Below, piece after piece: positions 1 through 6,397 of a stretch of 17,224 bases of DNA. Position numbers and translations under genes: made by a program. The notes under the pieces were generated by a model. It had not been told where the DNA came from, made no database searches, and saw only the letters and a list, made by a program, of their open reading frames with translations. Within the stretch, counting starts at the first letter, position 1. Every line of letters starts with the position of its first letter. The DNA lies in assembly GCA_031362155.1 (NCBI GenBank), contig JANLRZ010000046.1, forward strand, positions 1-17,224, written 5' to 3'. Origin of the DNA: JAENVU01 sp031362155. GTDB lineage: Bacteria; Actinomycetota; Acidimicrobiia; IMCC26256; JAENVU01.

Positions 1-372
1 GGTCGGGTAGTCGTTCCCGAGCACGATACGAACCTGCAGATCGTCGTTGACGGGGGTGGGCGTGGGGTCGTGACCTATTGGCTCGCCGCGCAGGCGACCG
101 ATCGCACTCGCCGCGGGTTGGAGCACCACTTCTACGAGTGCGGCGAAGCGGTGAGCGGGAATGACTACGACGCTGCCGTCCTCCCCGCCGATAGCGCGAG
201 GGGTGATCCGGCTGGTCCTGATCGCTATGCCGCGGCGCTGCTCAAGGACCCGGACGCGCGGCGCAAGGTCCGTGAGAACTGGGCTGAACTCACCCGGCCG
301 GACACGACGGCGATCGAAGCGGGGCTGATACTCGAGATCGAACCCGAGCCCGAGCAACCGAACCGGTGTTAG
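1..372 (+). CDS. 3' part of an unrecognised protein (5' end outside the window)
   Basis: The frame is open from the first base to the TAG at 370-372, so this is probably the C-terminal 123 residues of a longer protein. A GTG at 70 could start a 100-residue protein, but the upstream codons also read as protein and I see no clear ribosome binding site there. The visible part is hydrophilic, with no membrane segment. It has an aromatic/His patch (HHFYE) and an acidic tail rich in Glu and Pro ending in Cys. I recognise no domain. It converges with the minus-strand methyltransferase, with 86 bases between them. Confidence 0.45.
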   Translation, partial: GRVVVPEHDTNLQIVVDGGGRGVVTYWLAAQATDRTRRGLEHHFYECGEAVSGNDYDAAVLPADSARGDPAGPDRYAAALLKDPDARRKVRENWAELTRPDTTAIEAGLILEIEPEPEQPNRC

Positions 373-447
373 TCCCGGGAGAACACGACCTCTTGGTCAG
401 GGCCAACTTCGCGTGCCCGATCGCTCAGGTGAGTTCGTCTTCTTATT

Positions 448-468
448 CGAACCCTTGCTCAGGGTTCG
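448..468. terminator. Hairpin between convergent genes, possible terminator
   Basis: An 8-base perfect inverted repeat (CGAACCCT at 448-455, AGGGTTCG at 461-468) encloses a 5-base loop. It overlaps the stop codon of the minus-strand methyltransferase, which falls in the loop region. Neither strand has a run of T after the stem, so it is not a classical intrinsic terminator. Its place between two convergent genes makes a bidirectional terminator the likeliest role. Confidence 0.4.
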
Positions 469-1271
469 ACGGTCACGCGTAGGAACGTTGCTGGGATCGA
501 GGTCGAGCCGGGACTCGTGCTCTGGTTCTGCGCGTTGAACAGTTCGTCGAGTTCCTTCTGGAGCTCGTCGGCGCGTCCGTCCTTCTCGGCCGCTTCGAAG
601 GCGTTCATGGTCGGGCCGTAGTACTCCCGGAACACGGCGAGTAGCTCGGACGGGGGCATGGCGCCGCTGAAGACGAACGTGTCGGGCTCGCACGAGATCT
701 TGTTCTTGGGTACGCCTGCGGTGACGAAGCGTTCGACGACGTTGTCGACGATGCCCCACGCTACGGGGCTTATGAAGCCTTCCGGCGGTGGCGGTGAGTA
801 CGACGCGCTGATGCGCAGAATCTGGGCCACGAGGGTCGGGTCGCCGGGGATCCAGTTGCCCATGATGATCCGACCGCCGGGGTGGGTGACTCGCACCATC
901 TCTTTGGCGACGTCGAATGGCTTGGGCGCGAACATCGCGCCGAAGATGCTGACGACGAGGTCGAAGGTGTTGTCCTCGAGGTCGGCGAGATCGCAGGCGT
1001 CGCCCTCCTGGAAGCGCAGGTTCGCGAGACCCTCTTCTTGCGCTCGCCTGTTGCCAGCGGCGACGAGGTTGCTCGCGATGTCGACGCCCAGGACGTTGGC
1101 GCCGAGCCGGGCGGCGGGAACGGCGGTCGTGCCGTCACCGCAGCCGAGATCGAGCACCTTGAGGTCCTTGGTGATGCCGAGGCTCTCGACGAGTTGCTGG
1201 CCGCTGTCGCGCATGCTTGCGGCGACGCGGGTGAAGTCGCCCTTTTCCCATAGTTCTTTGTTCGGGTTCAT
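459..1271 (-). CDS. Class I SAM-dependent methyltransferase
   Basis: A soluble 270-residue protein with a Rossmann-type methyltransferase domain. Motif I is VLDLGCGDG at residues 39-47, the acidic ribose-binding strand is GVDI at 62-65, and a post-I acidic segment (EGDACDL) follows. A motif like VRVTHPGGRIIMGNW marks the end of the core. The C-terminal 100 residues differ from the small UbiE-like core and may set the substrate, which is unknown. The ATG at 1271 has an AGGAGA Shine-Dalgarno (1279-1284) 7 bases upstream. It is the last gene of the minus-strand run, 69 bases after the SRPBCC gene, so it is probably co-transcribed with it. Confidence 0.88.
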   Translation of the reverse strand: MNPNKELWEKGDFTRVAASMRDSGQQLVESLGITKDLKVLDLGCGDGTTAVPAARLGANVLGVDIASNLVAAGNRRAQEEGLANLRFQEGDACDLADLEDNTFDLVVSIFGAMFAPKPFDVAKEMVRVTHPGGRIIMGNWIPGDPTLVAQILRISASYSPPPPEGFISPVAWGIVDNVVERFVTAGVPKNKISCEPDTFVFSGAMPPSELLAVFREYYGPTMNAFEAAEKDGRADELQKELDELFNAQNQSTSPGSTSIPATFLRVTVEP

Positions 1272-1340
1272 GTGATCGTCTCCTGATTGAGGTTGGTGAG
1301 TTGCCGGGTGTGGTAGCGCTCGCGGTATTCGCCGGCGAAT

Positions 1341-1790
1341 TTACGAACCGACGGTCGAGGCGAGGGCGGTGACTGACCGTTGCATTTCCTTGCGGAGCGC
1401 CGGTCGGCGGATTCGGATGAGAAGGTGCTTCCGCCAGAAGCTGAGCGGGTGGAGGTCGACGGTGGCCGTGACTCGTGAACCGTCTCCGTCGGACTCGACG
1501 TGCCATTCCCAATCAGCGTACGACGGGTTGCCGTCGTCGGACTGGGAACGGTAGGCGAATCGTCCCGCGGCCGTGTCGAGCGCGATGACCTGGGACTTGC
1601 TGACCCAGGACTGTCCGAGCGCGTGAACACGCACTCTCCACACCGTCCCCGGCTCGAGACGCTCTGGTGCTTCGATGACCTCGGTGATCGCGGGATTCCA
1701 TTCGGGCAATCTCGCGACTGACGTCACCATGCGGAGTACCGCCTCTGGAGACGCGTCCACGTGCGCGCTGGCTGATTCGTGCAGACTCAT
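1341..1790 (-). CDS. SRPBCC (START-like/polyketide cyclase) family protein
   Basis: About 149 residues. The pattern is typical of SRPBCC ligand-binding proteins: an N-terminal strand (ESASAHVDASPEAVLRMV), then LPEWNPAI, a GTVWRVRV strand, a central YADWEWHVES strand and a C-terminal helix (RKEMQRSVTALAS). These helix-grip proteins bind hydrophobic ligands or act as cyclases; no substrate is indicated here. The frame extends to an ATG at 1820, but an AGGAG Shine-Dalgarno lies just before a double ATG at 1793/1790. The ATG at 1790 has the better spacing, so I chose it. It follows the MFS gene by about 42 bases on the same strand. Confidence 0.8.
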   Translation of the reverse strand: MSLHESASAHVDASPEAVLRMVTSVARLPEWNPAITEVIEAPERLEPGTVWRVRVHALGQSWVSKSQVIALDTAAGRFAYRSQSDDGNPSYADWEWHVESDGDGSRVTATVDLHPLSFWRKHLLIRIRRPALRKEMQRSVTALASTVGS

Positions 1791-1832
1791 CATTCTCCTG
1801 CTTTCCGGATCCCCGTGCATGGGGTCCTGCTC

Positions 1833-3110
1833 TCACGCATCGGCGACAGGTTCCGCCGCGCGGGGGTGGGTTTCGTACATGCGGAGCGCGACGACGATGC
1901 CCGAGAGCGCGGTGATCGCCGCCACAGTCCAGATCGCGGTCTCGATTCCGAACGCGTCCGCGATGATCCCGGCGAGGATCGCGCCGACTGCGAAGCCGCC
2001 ATCGCGCCAGAGCCGGTAGATCCCGACGGATGACGCGCGCCAGTTCGGGTGGGCGACGTCACCGATGGCGGCGAGGAGAGTGGGGTAGACCATCGCGGTA
2101 CCCGCGCCGAGCAGTACGGCCCCACTGGCCCACGCCCAGAAGCCGGTGGTCGCGGCGATGAGGCCAATGGCGGTTGCTTGGGTGAGCATGCCGCCGACGA
2201 TCAGCCGTTTGCGGCCGATCCGGTCGGAGAGTGCGCCGGTGGCGAGCTGGCCGAGTCCCCAGACCGCGGGGTAGAGCGCGGCGAGGACGCCGATGCGGCC
2301 GATCGAGAGTCCGGCGGCGGCGAAGTAGAGGGGGAAGATGCCCCAGGCGAGGCCGTCGTTGAGGTTGTTGACCATGCCCGCCTGACTGCACGAGGACAGC
2401 GCGGGCTCGGTGAAGCTCGTGAGCGCGAAGACCTCCCGGGTGGAGAGCCCGCCGTGCAGCGCTGCGTTCGTCGTCGTATGCATGGCGGCCTCGTGGTGGA
2501 CGTGGTCGCGTGTCTCGCGCACGAACAGCGTGGACAGACCGAGACCGAGACCGGCGTACGCGACGCCCAGGAAGAACGGTTCCGGGCGGAGTCCGTAGCG
2601 AGCGGCGATGAACCCGGTCGCAAGCGCGGTGACTGCGACTGCGCCGTAGCCGGCTGCTTCGTTGAGTCCCATGGCGAAGCCGCGTCGCTCGGGGCCGACG
2701 AGATCAATCTTCATGATGACGGTCGTCGACCAGGTGAGGCCTTGGTTCACGCCGAGCAGCACATTGGCGAAGATGATCCATCCCCACGTGGGTGCCCACA
2801 TCAGCAGGAACGGGATCGGGAGTGCGACGAGCCAGCCGGCGACCAGGACGGGTTTGCGACCGTGACGGTCCGAGAGGGTGCCGGCGAAGAAGTTGGTCGC
2901 GGCTTTTGTCGCGCCGAAGGCGAGGATGAAGGTCAGGGCGGCGGTGTAGCCGGTCAGCCCGAAGACGCGATCGGCGAGGAGTGGGAGCACGGTGCGTTCC
3001 TGGCCGATCATGCCGCCGACGAGCGCGTTGACGCCGACGAGCAGCGCGAACTGGCCCAGGTTCTCGCGGAGCCCGAGCCGGATCGGGGGGACGACGGCCG
3101 TGGTGGTCAC
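1833..3110 (-). CDS. MFS transporter (12-TM type)
   Basis: A 425-residue inner-membrane protein with evenly spaced hydrophobic helices. The MFS signature loop between TM2 and TM3 occurs in both halves: GTLSDRHGRKPV at residues 77-88 and GALSDRIGRKRL at about 292-303. The central cytoplasmic loop carries a His cluster (H203, H205, H206, H211), and the second half starts with a Ser/Cys/Asn-rich stretch (SSCSQAGMVNNLNDG). The GTG start at 3110 overlaps the stop of the MBL-rhodanese gene (GTGA), which implies translational coupling. Context suggests export or uptake of a small product of the rhodanese/methyltransferase module; the substrate cannot be read from sequence. Confidence 0.9.
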   Translation of the reverse strand: MTTTAVVPPIRLGLRENLGQFALLVGVNALVGGMIGQERTVLPLLADRVFGLTGYTAALTFILAFGATKAATNFFAGTLSDRHGRKPVLVAGWLVALPIPFLLMWAPTWGWIIFANVLLGVNQGLTWSTTVIMKIDLVGPERRGFAMGLNEAAGYGAVAVTALATGFIAARYGLRPEPFFLGVAYAGLGLGLSTLFVRETRDHVHHEAAMHTTTNAALHGGLSTREVFALTSFTEPALSSCSQAGMVNNLNDGLAWGIFPLYFAAAGLSIGRIGVLAALYPAVWGLGQLATGALSDRIGRKRLIVGGMLTQATAIGLIAATTGFWAWASGAVLLGAGTAMVYPTLLAAIGDVAHPNWRASSVGIYRLWRDGGFAVGAILAGIIADAFGIETAIWTVAAITALSGIVVALRMYETHPRAAEPVADA

Positions 3111-4471
3111 GGCCCGGTCTCGAGCGGGTTACCGGTGCACCTGGACCAGTCATCGGGTCCACCGATGACAACGGCGAGGTCGCGCACGCCGCGTTGTTCC
3201 AGAATGGACGCGCCGGTCATCGCACGTTCGCCATGTCCGCACATGACGGTCACGGCACCTTCGGGAACCGGCTCGCTCGGAAGCGCGCCGAGCTCAACGT
3301 GGTCGGAGCCTGGGATATGGCCGGTCTCGTACTCGTTGCGCTGGCGGACGTCGAGCACGGTTCCGGGCAGTTCGCCCGTATCGACGAGGTCGATGTTGGT
3401 GACCGGCAGCTCGGCGTCACGCCACGCGTCGAGTCCGCCGTCGATCTCTCCGGCGAGTTGCTCGTATCCGACCGTGAGGCACTGGCGTACCAGTTCGGCG
3501 CGGTCCTGATCGTCGGCGAGGACGAAGACGAGTGGCCGGTCGGGTTCGACGAGCCAGCCGAGCCAGCTCGAGAAGACGGGCCGCAGTTGGATCGAGAGCG
3601 AACCGGGAATGTGCGCGGCGGCGAAGTCGGCAATGGGTCGCACGTCGATGATCCGCGCGTCATGTTCCATGAGGGACCGCGCATGAGTCAGCGGGAGGCG
3701 GGCGAGCTGAGGCACGTCGCCGTAGAGGTGCGGGCCGATCCGGTTCAGCTCGGGCAGGCGTGAGAAGTACGGAGGGAACGTGCCGAGTCCCGCGAGGAGC
3801 TGACCGACGAATGCGTCCTCATCGGGCGACCGGAGGAGCGGGTTCGTCGCGCGTTCTCGGCCGATGGTTGTCGTCCGTTCGGTCGCGCCGGGCGCCGAGC
3901 AGAAGGAGCCGGCGCCGTGGGTGGGGTAGACGGCGAGGTCGTCGGGAAGGATGAGGATCTCGTCCCGCAAGGCGCGGTAGAGGCGTCGCGTGAGTTCCTC
4001 GCGGGGTGCCGGGCCGAGGAGATCGGTCCGCCCCACGGTGCCGACCATGAGCGAGCCGCCGCTGAACAATGCGACGGGTTCGCCGTGCTCACAGAGGAGG
4101 TAGGCGAGATGATCAGGGGTGTGACCGGGCGTCGGGATGGCCCGCAGGCTCATCGTGTCGGTGAGCCTGATTTCGTCACCGGCGTCGACGTCACGGTGCG
4201 GCACTTCGAGATGTGCGCCTTCGGATGCGAGGAACTCTGCGCCGCGCGCGGCGAGTTCGGGACTCCCGGAGACATAGTCGGCATGTGAGTGAGTGTCGGC
4301 GGTGTAGGCGATGCGAAGGCCGCGTTCGGCGGCGGCCGCGAGGTGAAGTTGTGGGAGTCGGGGCGGGTCGACGACGAGCGCACGGCCGTCACCGAGATCG
4401 ACGAGGTACGAGGAGTGGCCGAGGCCTTCGTCGACGAAGCTGGTGATGTCGTTTGGGGCCATCGTCGGCAT
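3107..4471 (-). CDS. MBL-fold protein fused to two rhodanese domains (persulfide dioxygenase-like)
   Basis: 454 residues. The metallo-beta-lactamase domain (about 10-250) has THSHADYVSG at 60-69 (H61, H63, D65), GHT with H117 and THGAG with H185. Two rhodanese domains follow: about 262-355, with ADDQDRA where the catalytic Cys loop should be, and about 360-452, with active-site Cys411 in VMCGHGERAM. Only the second looks catalytic. The family includes sulfur dioxygenases acting on glutathione-type persulfides. Here the position of the iron-ligand Asp in those enzymes reads FSGGSL (G139), so the activity may differ. The open frame runs to 4741 through the promoter region and into the divergent gene. 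I chose the ATG at 4471 because GGAG (4477-4480) precedes it by 5 bases. Confidence 0.88.
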   Translation of the reverse strand: MPTMAPNDITSFVDEGLGHSSYLVDLGDGRALVVDPPRLPQLHLAAAAERGLRIAYTADTHSHADYVSGSPELAARGAEFLASEGAHLEVPHRDVDAGDEIRLTDTMSLRAIPTPGHTPDHLAYLLCEHGEPVALFSGGSLMVGTVGRTDLLGPAPREELTRRLYRALRDEILILPDDLAVYPTHGAGSFCSAPGATERTTTIGRERATNPLLRSPDEDAFVGQLLAGLGTFPPYFSRLPELNRIGPHLYGDVPQLARLPLTHARSLMEHDARIIDVRPIADFAAAHIPGSLSIQLRPVFSSWLGWLVEPDRPLVFVLADDQDRAELVRQCLTVGYEQLAGEIDGGLDAWRDAELPVTNIDLVDTGELPGTVLDVRQRNEYETGHIPGSDHVELGALPSEPVPEGAVTVMCGHGERAMTGASILEQRGVRDLAVVIGGPDDWSRCTGNPLETGP

Positions 4472-4488
4472 CGGGACTCCCACCGTGA

Positions 4489-4510
4489 TATTCAAGCAAT
4501 ATCGAGAATA
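4489..4510. promoter_or_regulatory. ArsR-type operator, copy 1 (imperfect)
   Basis: Left arm TATTCAAG at 4489-4496, 6-base spacer, right arm CGAGAATA at 4503-4510. The left arm is identical to that of the perfect palindrome 38 bases downstream; the right arm is diverged. It covers the predicted -10 and start site of the MBL-rhodanese operon, so binding there should repress it. Assignment to the ArsR-rhodanese protein is an inference from position. Confidence 0.65.
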
Positions 4511-4533
4511 GGGGTTCCCTTCCCAGTATTCAA
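4505..4533 (-). promoter_or_regulatory. Predicted promoter of the MBL-rhodanese/MFS operon
   Basis: On the minus strand, TTGAAT (4528-4533) and TATTCT (4505-4510) are separated by 17 bases; each matches four of six consensus positions. Transcription would start near 4498, leaving a leader of about 27 bases before the ATG at 4471. Operator copy 2 covers the -35 and copy 1 covers the -10. Confidence 0.5.
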
Positions 4534-4543
4534 GTGATATCTT
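4515..4543 (+). promoter_or_regulatory. Predicted promoter of the arsR-rhodanese/methyltransferase pair
   Basis: TTCCCT (4515-4520) and TATCTT (4538-4543) are 17 bases apart. The -35 match is modest. Transcription would begin about 20 bases before the GTG at 4571. Operator copy 2 overlaps the -10, consistent with autorepression. Confidence 0.4.
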
Positions 4544-4548
4544 GAATA
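4527..4548. promoter_or_regulatory. ArsR-type operator, copy 2 (perfect palindrome)
   Basis: Perfect 8-base arms, TATTCAAG at 4527-4534 and CTTGAATA at 4541-4548, flank the 6-base spacer TGATAT. Size and AT-rich character fit winged-helix dimers of the ArsR/SmtB family. It lies between the divergent genes over elements of both predicted promoters, the classical place for an autoregulating repressor. Confidence 0.75.
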
Positions 4549-4570
4549 GGAAGTTCCGTGAGGGGGTCGG

Positions 4571-5272
4571 GTGGCAGCCAGGTTTGCGAAGGATGCGCTC
4601 TTCGAAGCGTTTGCGTCGGTCGCCAAGGCAATGGGTAATGGACACCGGGCCGAGATCGTGGACGTGCTGGCCCAGGGTGAGCGTTCGGTCGAGGATCTCG
4701 CGGCTGAGATCGGCCAGTCGGTTGCGAACACGTCTCACCACTTGCGGCTACTCGCCGACGTGGGACTGCTGCAGACCCGTCGCGATGGAACGCGAATCTT
4801 CTACCGGTTGGCGAGTGACCGGGTCGGTGAGCTCTGGACCGCGCTGCGCGGCGTCGCGGTTGAACATGTGGCCGAGATCGAGGTGCTCGCTGACGAGTAC
4901 CTCGGGGAGCGTGACGGCGTGGAGCAGATCACGGCCGCGGAACTCGCCGCCCGTCTCGACAAGGGACGCGTGGTGGTGCTCGACGTACGGCCGGCCAACG
5001 AGTTCGCATCCGGACATATTGCGGGGGCTCGCTCCGTGCCGTTCGATGAGCTCCCCGATGTGGTCGCGTCCCTCCCGCGGAGTCGCGAGATCGTCGCGTA
5101 CTGCCGCGGTCCGTACTGCGTGTACGCGGATGACGCGGTCCGGCTGCTGCGAAGCCGCGGACTTCGCGCGCGGCGCCTCGATACCGGTTACCCCGAATGG
5201 CACCGCGCCCGGCTCCCATCAGCCGGAACGTCGAGATCGGAACTGGACGAGCGAGAGAGGAAGATCGGATGA
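4571..5272 (+). CDS. ArsR-family repressor fused to a rhodanese domain
   Basis: 233 residues. Residues 1-110 are an ArsR/SmtB winged helix, with the recognition region near ERSVEDLAAEIGQSVANTSHHLRLL (38-61) and a wing at RRDGTRIFYRL. Residues 115-215 are a rhodanese domain with VVVLDVRPANEFASGHI and the active-site loop YCRGPYC (C178, C183). The DNA-binding half contains no cysteine, so the usual metal thiolate sites of ArsR are absent. The likely sensor is the C178/C183 pair, through persulfide or a related thiophilic ligand (inference). The GTG at 4571 is the only start available: an in-frame TGA lies at 4559-4561, and GAGGGGG precedes the start. It probably represses itself and the divergent operon via the two palindromes. 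Confidence 0.9.
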   Translation: MAARFAKDALFEAFASVAKAMGNGHRAEIVDVLAQGERSVEDLAAEIGQSVANTSHHLRLLADVGLLQTRRDGTRIFYRLASDRVGELWTALRGVAVEHVAEIEVLADEYLGERDGVEQITAAELAARLDKGRVVVLDVRPANEFASGHIAGARSVPFDELPDVVASLPRSREIVAYCRGPYCVYADDAVRLLRSRGLRARRLDTGYPEWHRARLPSAGTSRSELDERERKIG

Positions 5273-6048
5273 CCGAAGATCTCATGGTCGACCCCGAGGT
5301 ACTGCGCGAGCAGGTTCGCGACAAGTACCGCGAGGTCGCGGCCGAACCGGAACGGACGTTCCACTTCCACACCGGGCGACCGCTCGCGGCCCGGCTCGGT
5401 TACGAGACGGCGGCGGTCGATGCGCTTCCCGATCGTGCGGTTGAGTCCTTCGCGGGCGTCGGCAACCCGTTCTCGCTGCGGCGGCTGATGCCGGCGGAGC
5501 GCGTCGTGGACGTGGGATCAGGTGCCGGATTCGACTCGTTCATCGCCGCCGGTCAGGTCGGACCGACCGGCCAGGTCATCGGCGTCGACATGACCATCGA
5601 GATGCTCGAAAAGTCACGGGAGACTGCTTCGGGCCTGGGGTCCGACCATGTCAGCTTCGTCGATGGCTTCGCCGAGGAACTCCCGGTCGACGACGGCTGG
5701 GCCGACGCGGTCATCTCCAACGGGGTGATCAATCTCTGTGCCGACAAACGCGCCGTGTTCGACGAGATCCATCGCGTGCTCAAGCCCGGCGGCGTACTGC
5801 AGTTCGCCGACATCGCCAACGGTCGCCCGGTTCCGCCCGAGGCGCTGCGCGACATCGACTTGTGGACTGGCTGAATTGCCGGTGGGCTGCCCCGTGCGGG
5901 CTGGCAGAAGATGATCGAGGACTCAGGCTTCACCGACGTCCACATCGGAGAAGCAGTGGACACGTTCGGCGGCGCCCAGGGTGAGCCGCAAGCACGCAGC
6001 TTCGAGGTCTACGGCTACGCATTCATCGCCCGGCGCGCCAGCGAGTGA
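5269..6048 (+). CDS. mduS: ArsM-like methyltransferase with in-frame TGA, probable selenoprotein
   Basis: Read through the TGA at 5872-5874, this is a 259-residue class I methyltransferase with residue 202 encoded by TGA. Motif I is VDVGSGAGFDS (80-90) and D107 lies in GVDMT. The segment ISNGVINLCADK (149-160) resembles ArsM, but the ArsM Cys in SNCVINL is Gly152 here. Codons after the TGA (WQKMIEDSGFTDVHI ... SFEVYGYAFIARR) give the usual methyltransferase C-terminal strands; 46 of 57 have G or C third. I recall relatives having Cys in LWTGC-IAGG, so TGA means either selenocysteine or a one-base nonsense mutation. A translation stopping at TGA would give 201 residues (5269-5874). The ATG overlaps the previous stop (ATGA), with GAGAGGAAG before it. 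The symbol follows my memory of an NCBI name for a methyltransferase-domain selenoprotein and is unverified. Confidence 0.68.
5875..5907 (+). promoter_or_regulatory. SECIS-like hairpin just after the in-frame TGA
   Basis: Bases 5876-5882 (UUGCCGG) pair with 5901-5907 (CUGGCAG), seven pairs including two G-U. An inner stem of 5891-5893 (CCC) with 5898-5900 (GGG) closes the loop GUGC, with G5894 first in the loop, 20 bases after the TGA. A variant (5889-5892 with 5898-5901) gives loop CGUGC with G second. Both fit the general bacterial SECIS pattern: an apical loop some 16-37 bases past UGA with an early G. High GC makes chance hairpins common, so this alone is not proof. Confidence 0.5.
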
Positions 6049-6121
6049 TATCGGCTCACGCTGACTAGGGAGCTACTCCAGCCCCTCCGCAACGACACGT
6101 CGTGATCCGGCGATTGGGGCA

Positions 6122-6154
6122 CTTGGTGACAGGTTGCCCTGTACCAAGTACACT
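6122..6154 (+). promoter_or_regulatory. Promoter with palindromic operators, toxin-antitoxin pair
   Basis: GTGACA (6126-6131) and TACACT (6149-6154) are 17 bases apart and match the -35/-10 consensus at five and four positions. The -10 ends 6 bases before the ATG at 6161, so the transcript is probably leaderless. Two inverted repeats overlie it. One pairs CTTGGTGACAGG (6122-6133) with CCTGTACCAAG (6138-6148) with one bulged base; the other is TGTAC-CAA-GTACA (6140-6152). They are likely autoregulatory sites for the AbrB-type protein. Confidence 0.6.
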
Positions 6155-6160
6155 GGCGAC

Positions 6161-6397
6161 ATGAGCGTGCAGGAGTACCTGGTGTCGTCGTCTGGTCAGA
6201 TGTCGCTTCCGGCGAGCGCTCGTCACCGTTGGCAGCTCGACGACGGCGGTCCCGTGGAGGTCATCGACCTCGGGTTCGGAGTCCTGACCGTCCCGAAGGG
6301 AACGGCCCGCCGCATGCTCGACGACTTGGTGAGCCGCGAAGAACACGCCGAGTTCGTCCGATCTCTCGCCGAAGATCCGGATCTCGCGACGACGTGA
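6161..6397 (+). CDS. AbrB/MazE-type antitoxin
   Basis: 78 residues. The N-terminal half has the swapped-hairpin AbrB pattern: YLVSSSGQMSLPASARHRWQL, then GGPVEVIDLGFGVLTVP. The C-terminal half (RRMLDDLVSREEHAEFVRSLAEDPDL) is acidic and probably wraps the partner toxin. It would bind DNA as a dimer at the promoter palindromes and neutralise the downstream PIN-like protein. A frame-compatible ATG at 6134 sits inside the palindrome; 6161 was chosen because the protein family begins there and the -10 is placed for a leaderless start. Its stop overlaps the next start (GTGA at 6394-6397). Confidence 0.8.
   Translation: MSVQEYLVSSSGQMSLPASARHRWQLDDGGPVEVIDLGFGVLTVPKGTARRMLDDLVSREEHAEFVRSLAEDPDLATT

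Noticed and set aside
2049..3509. A 486-codon plus-strand open frame opposite the MFS gene
   Set aside because: The minus-strand reading has two MFS signature loops and regular helices; the plus-strand product is a low-complexity Gly/Glu/Asp-rich sequence.
4472..4741. N-terminal extension of the MBL-rhodanese protein
   Set aside because: It would run across the promoter and operators and into the divergent gene, and has no homology-like content. The ATG at 4471 has a GGAG at the right distance.
5197..5268. Upstream ATG of the selenoprotein-like methyltransferase
   Set aside because: It lies inside the ArsR-rhodanese coding region. The ATG at 5269 has the better Shine-Dalgarno and an ATGA overlap.
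5872..6048. Simple pseudogene call for the methyltransferase
   Set aside because: Not excluded, but the intact downstream frame, coding-like GC3, SECIS-like hairpin and active-site-like position favour selenocysteine over decay.
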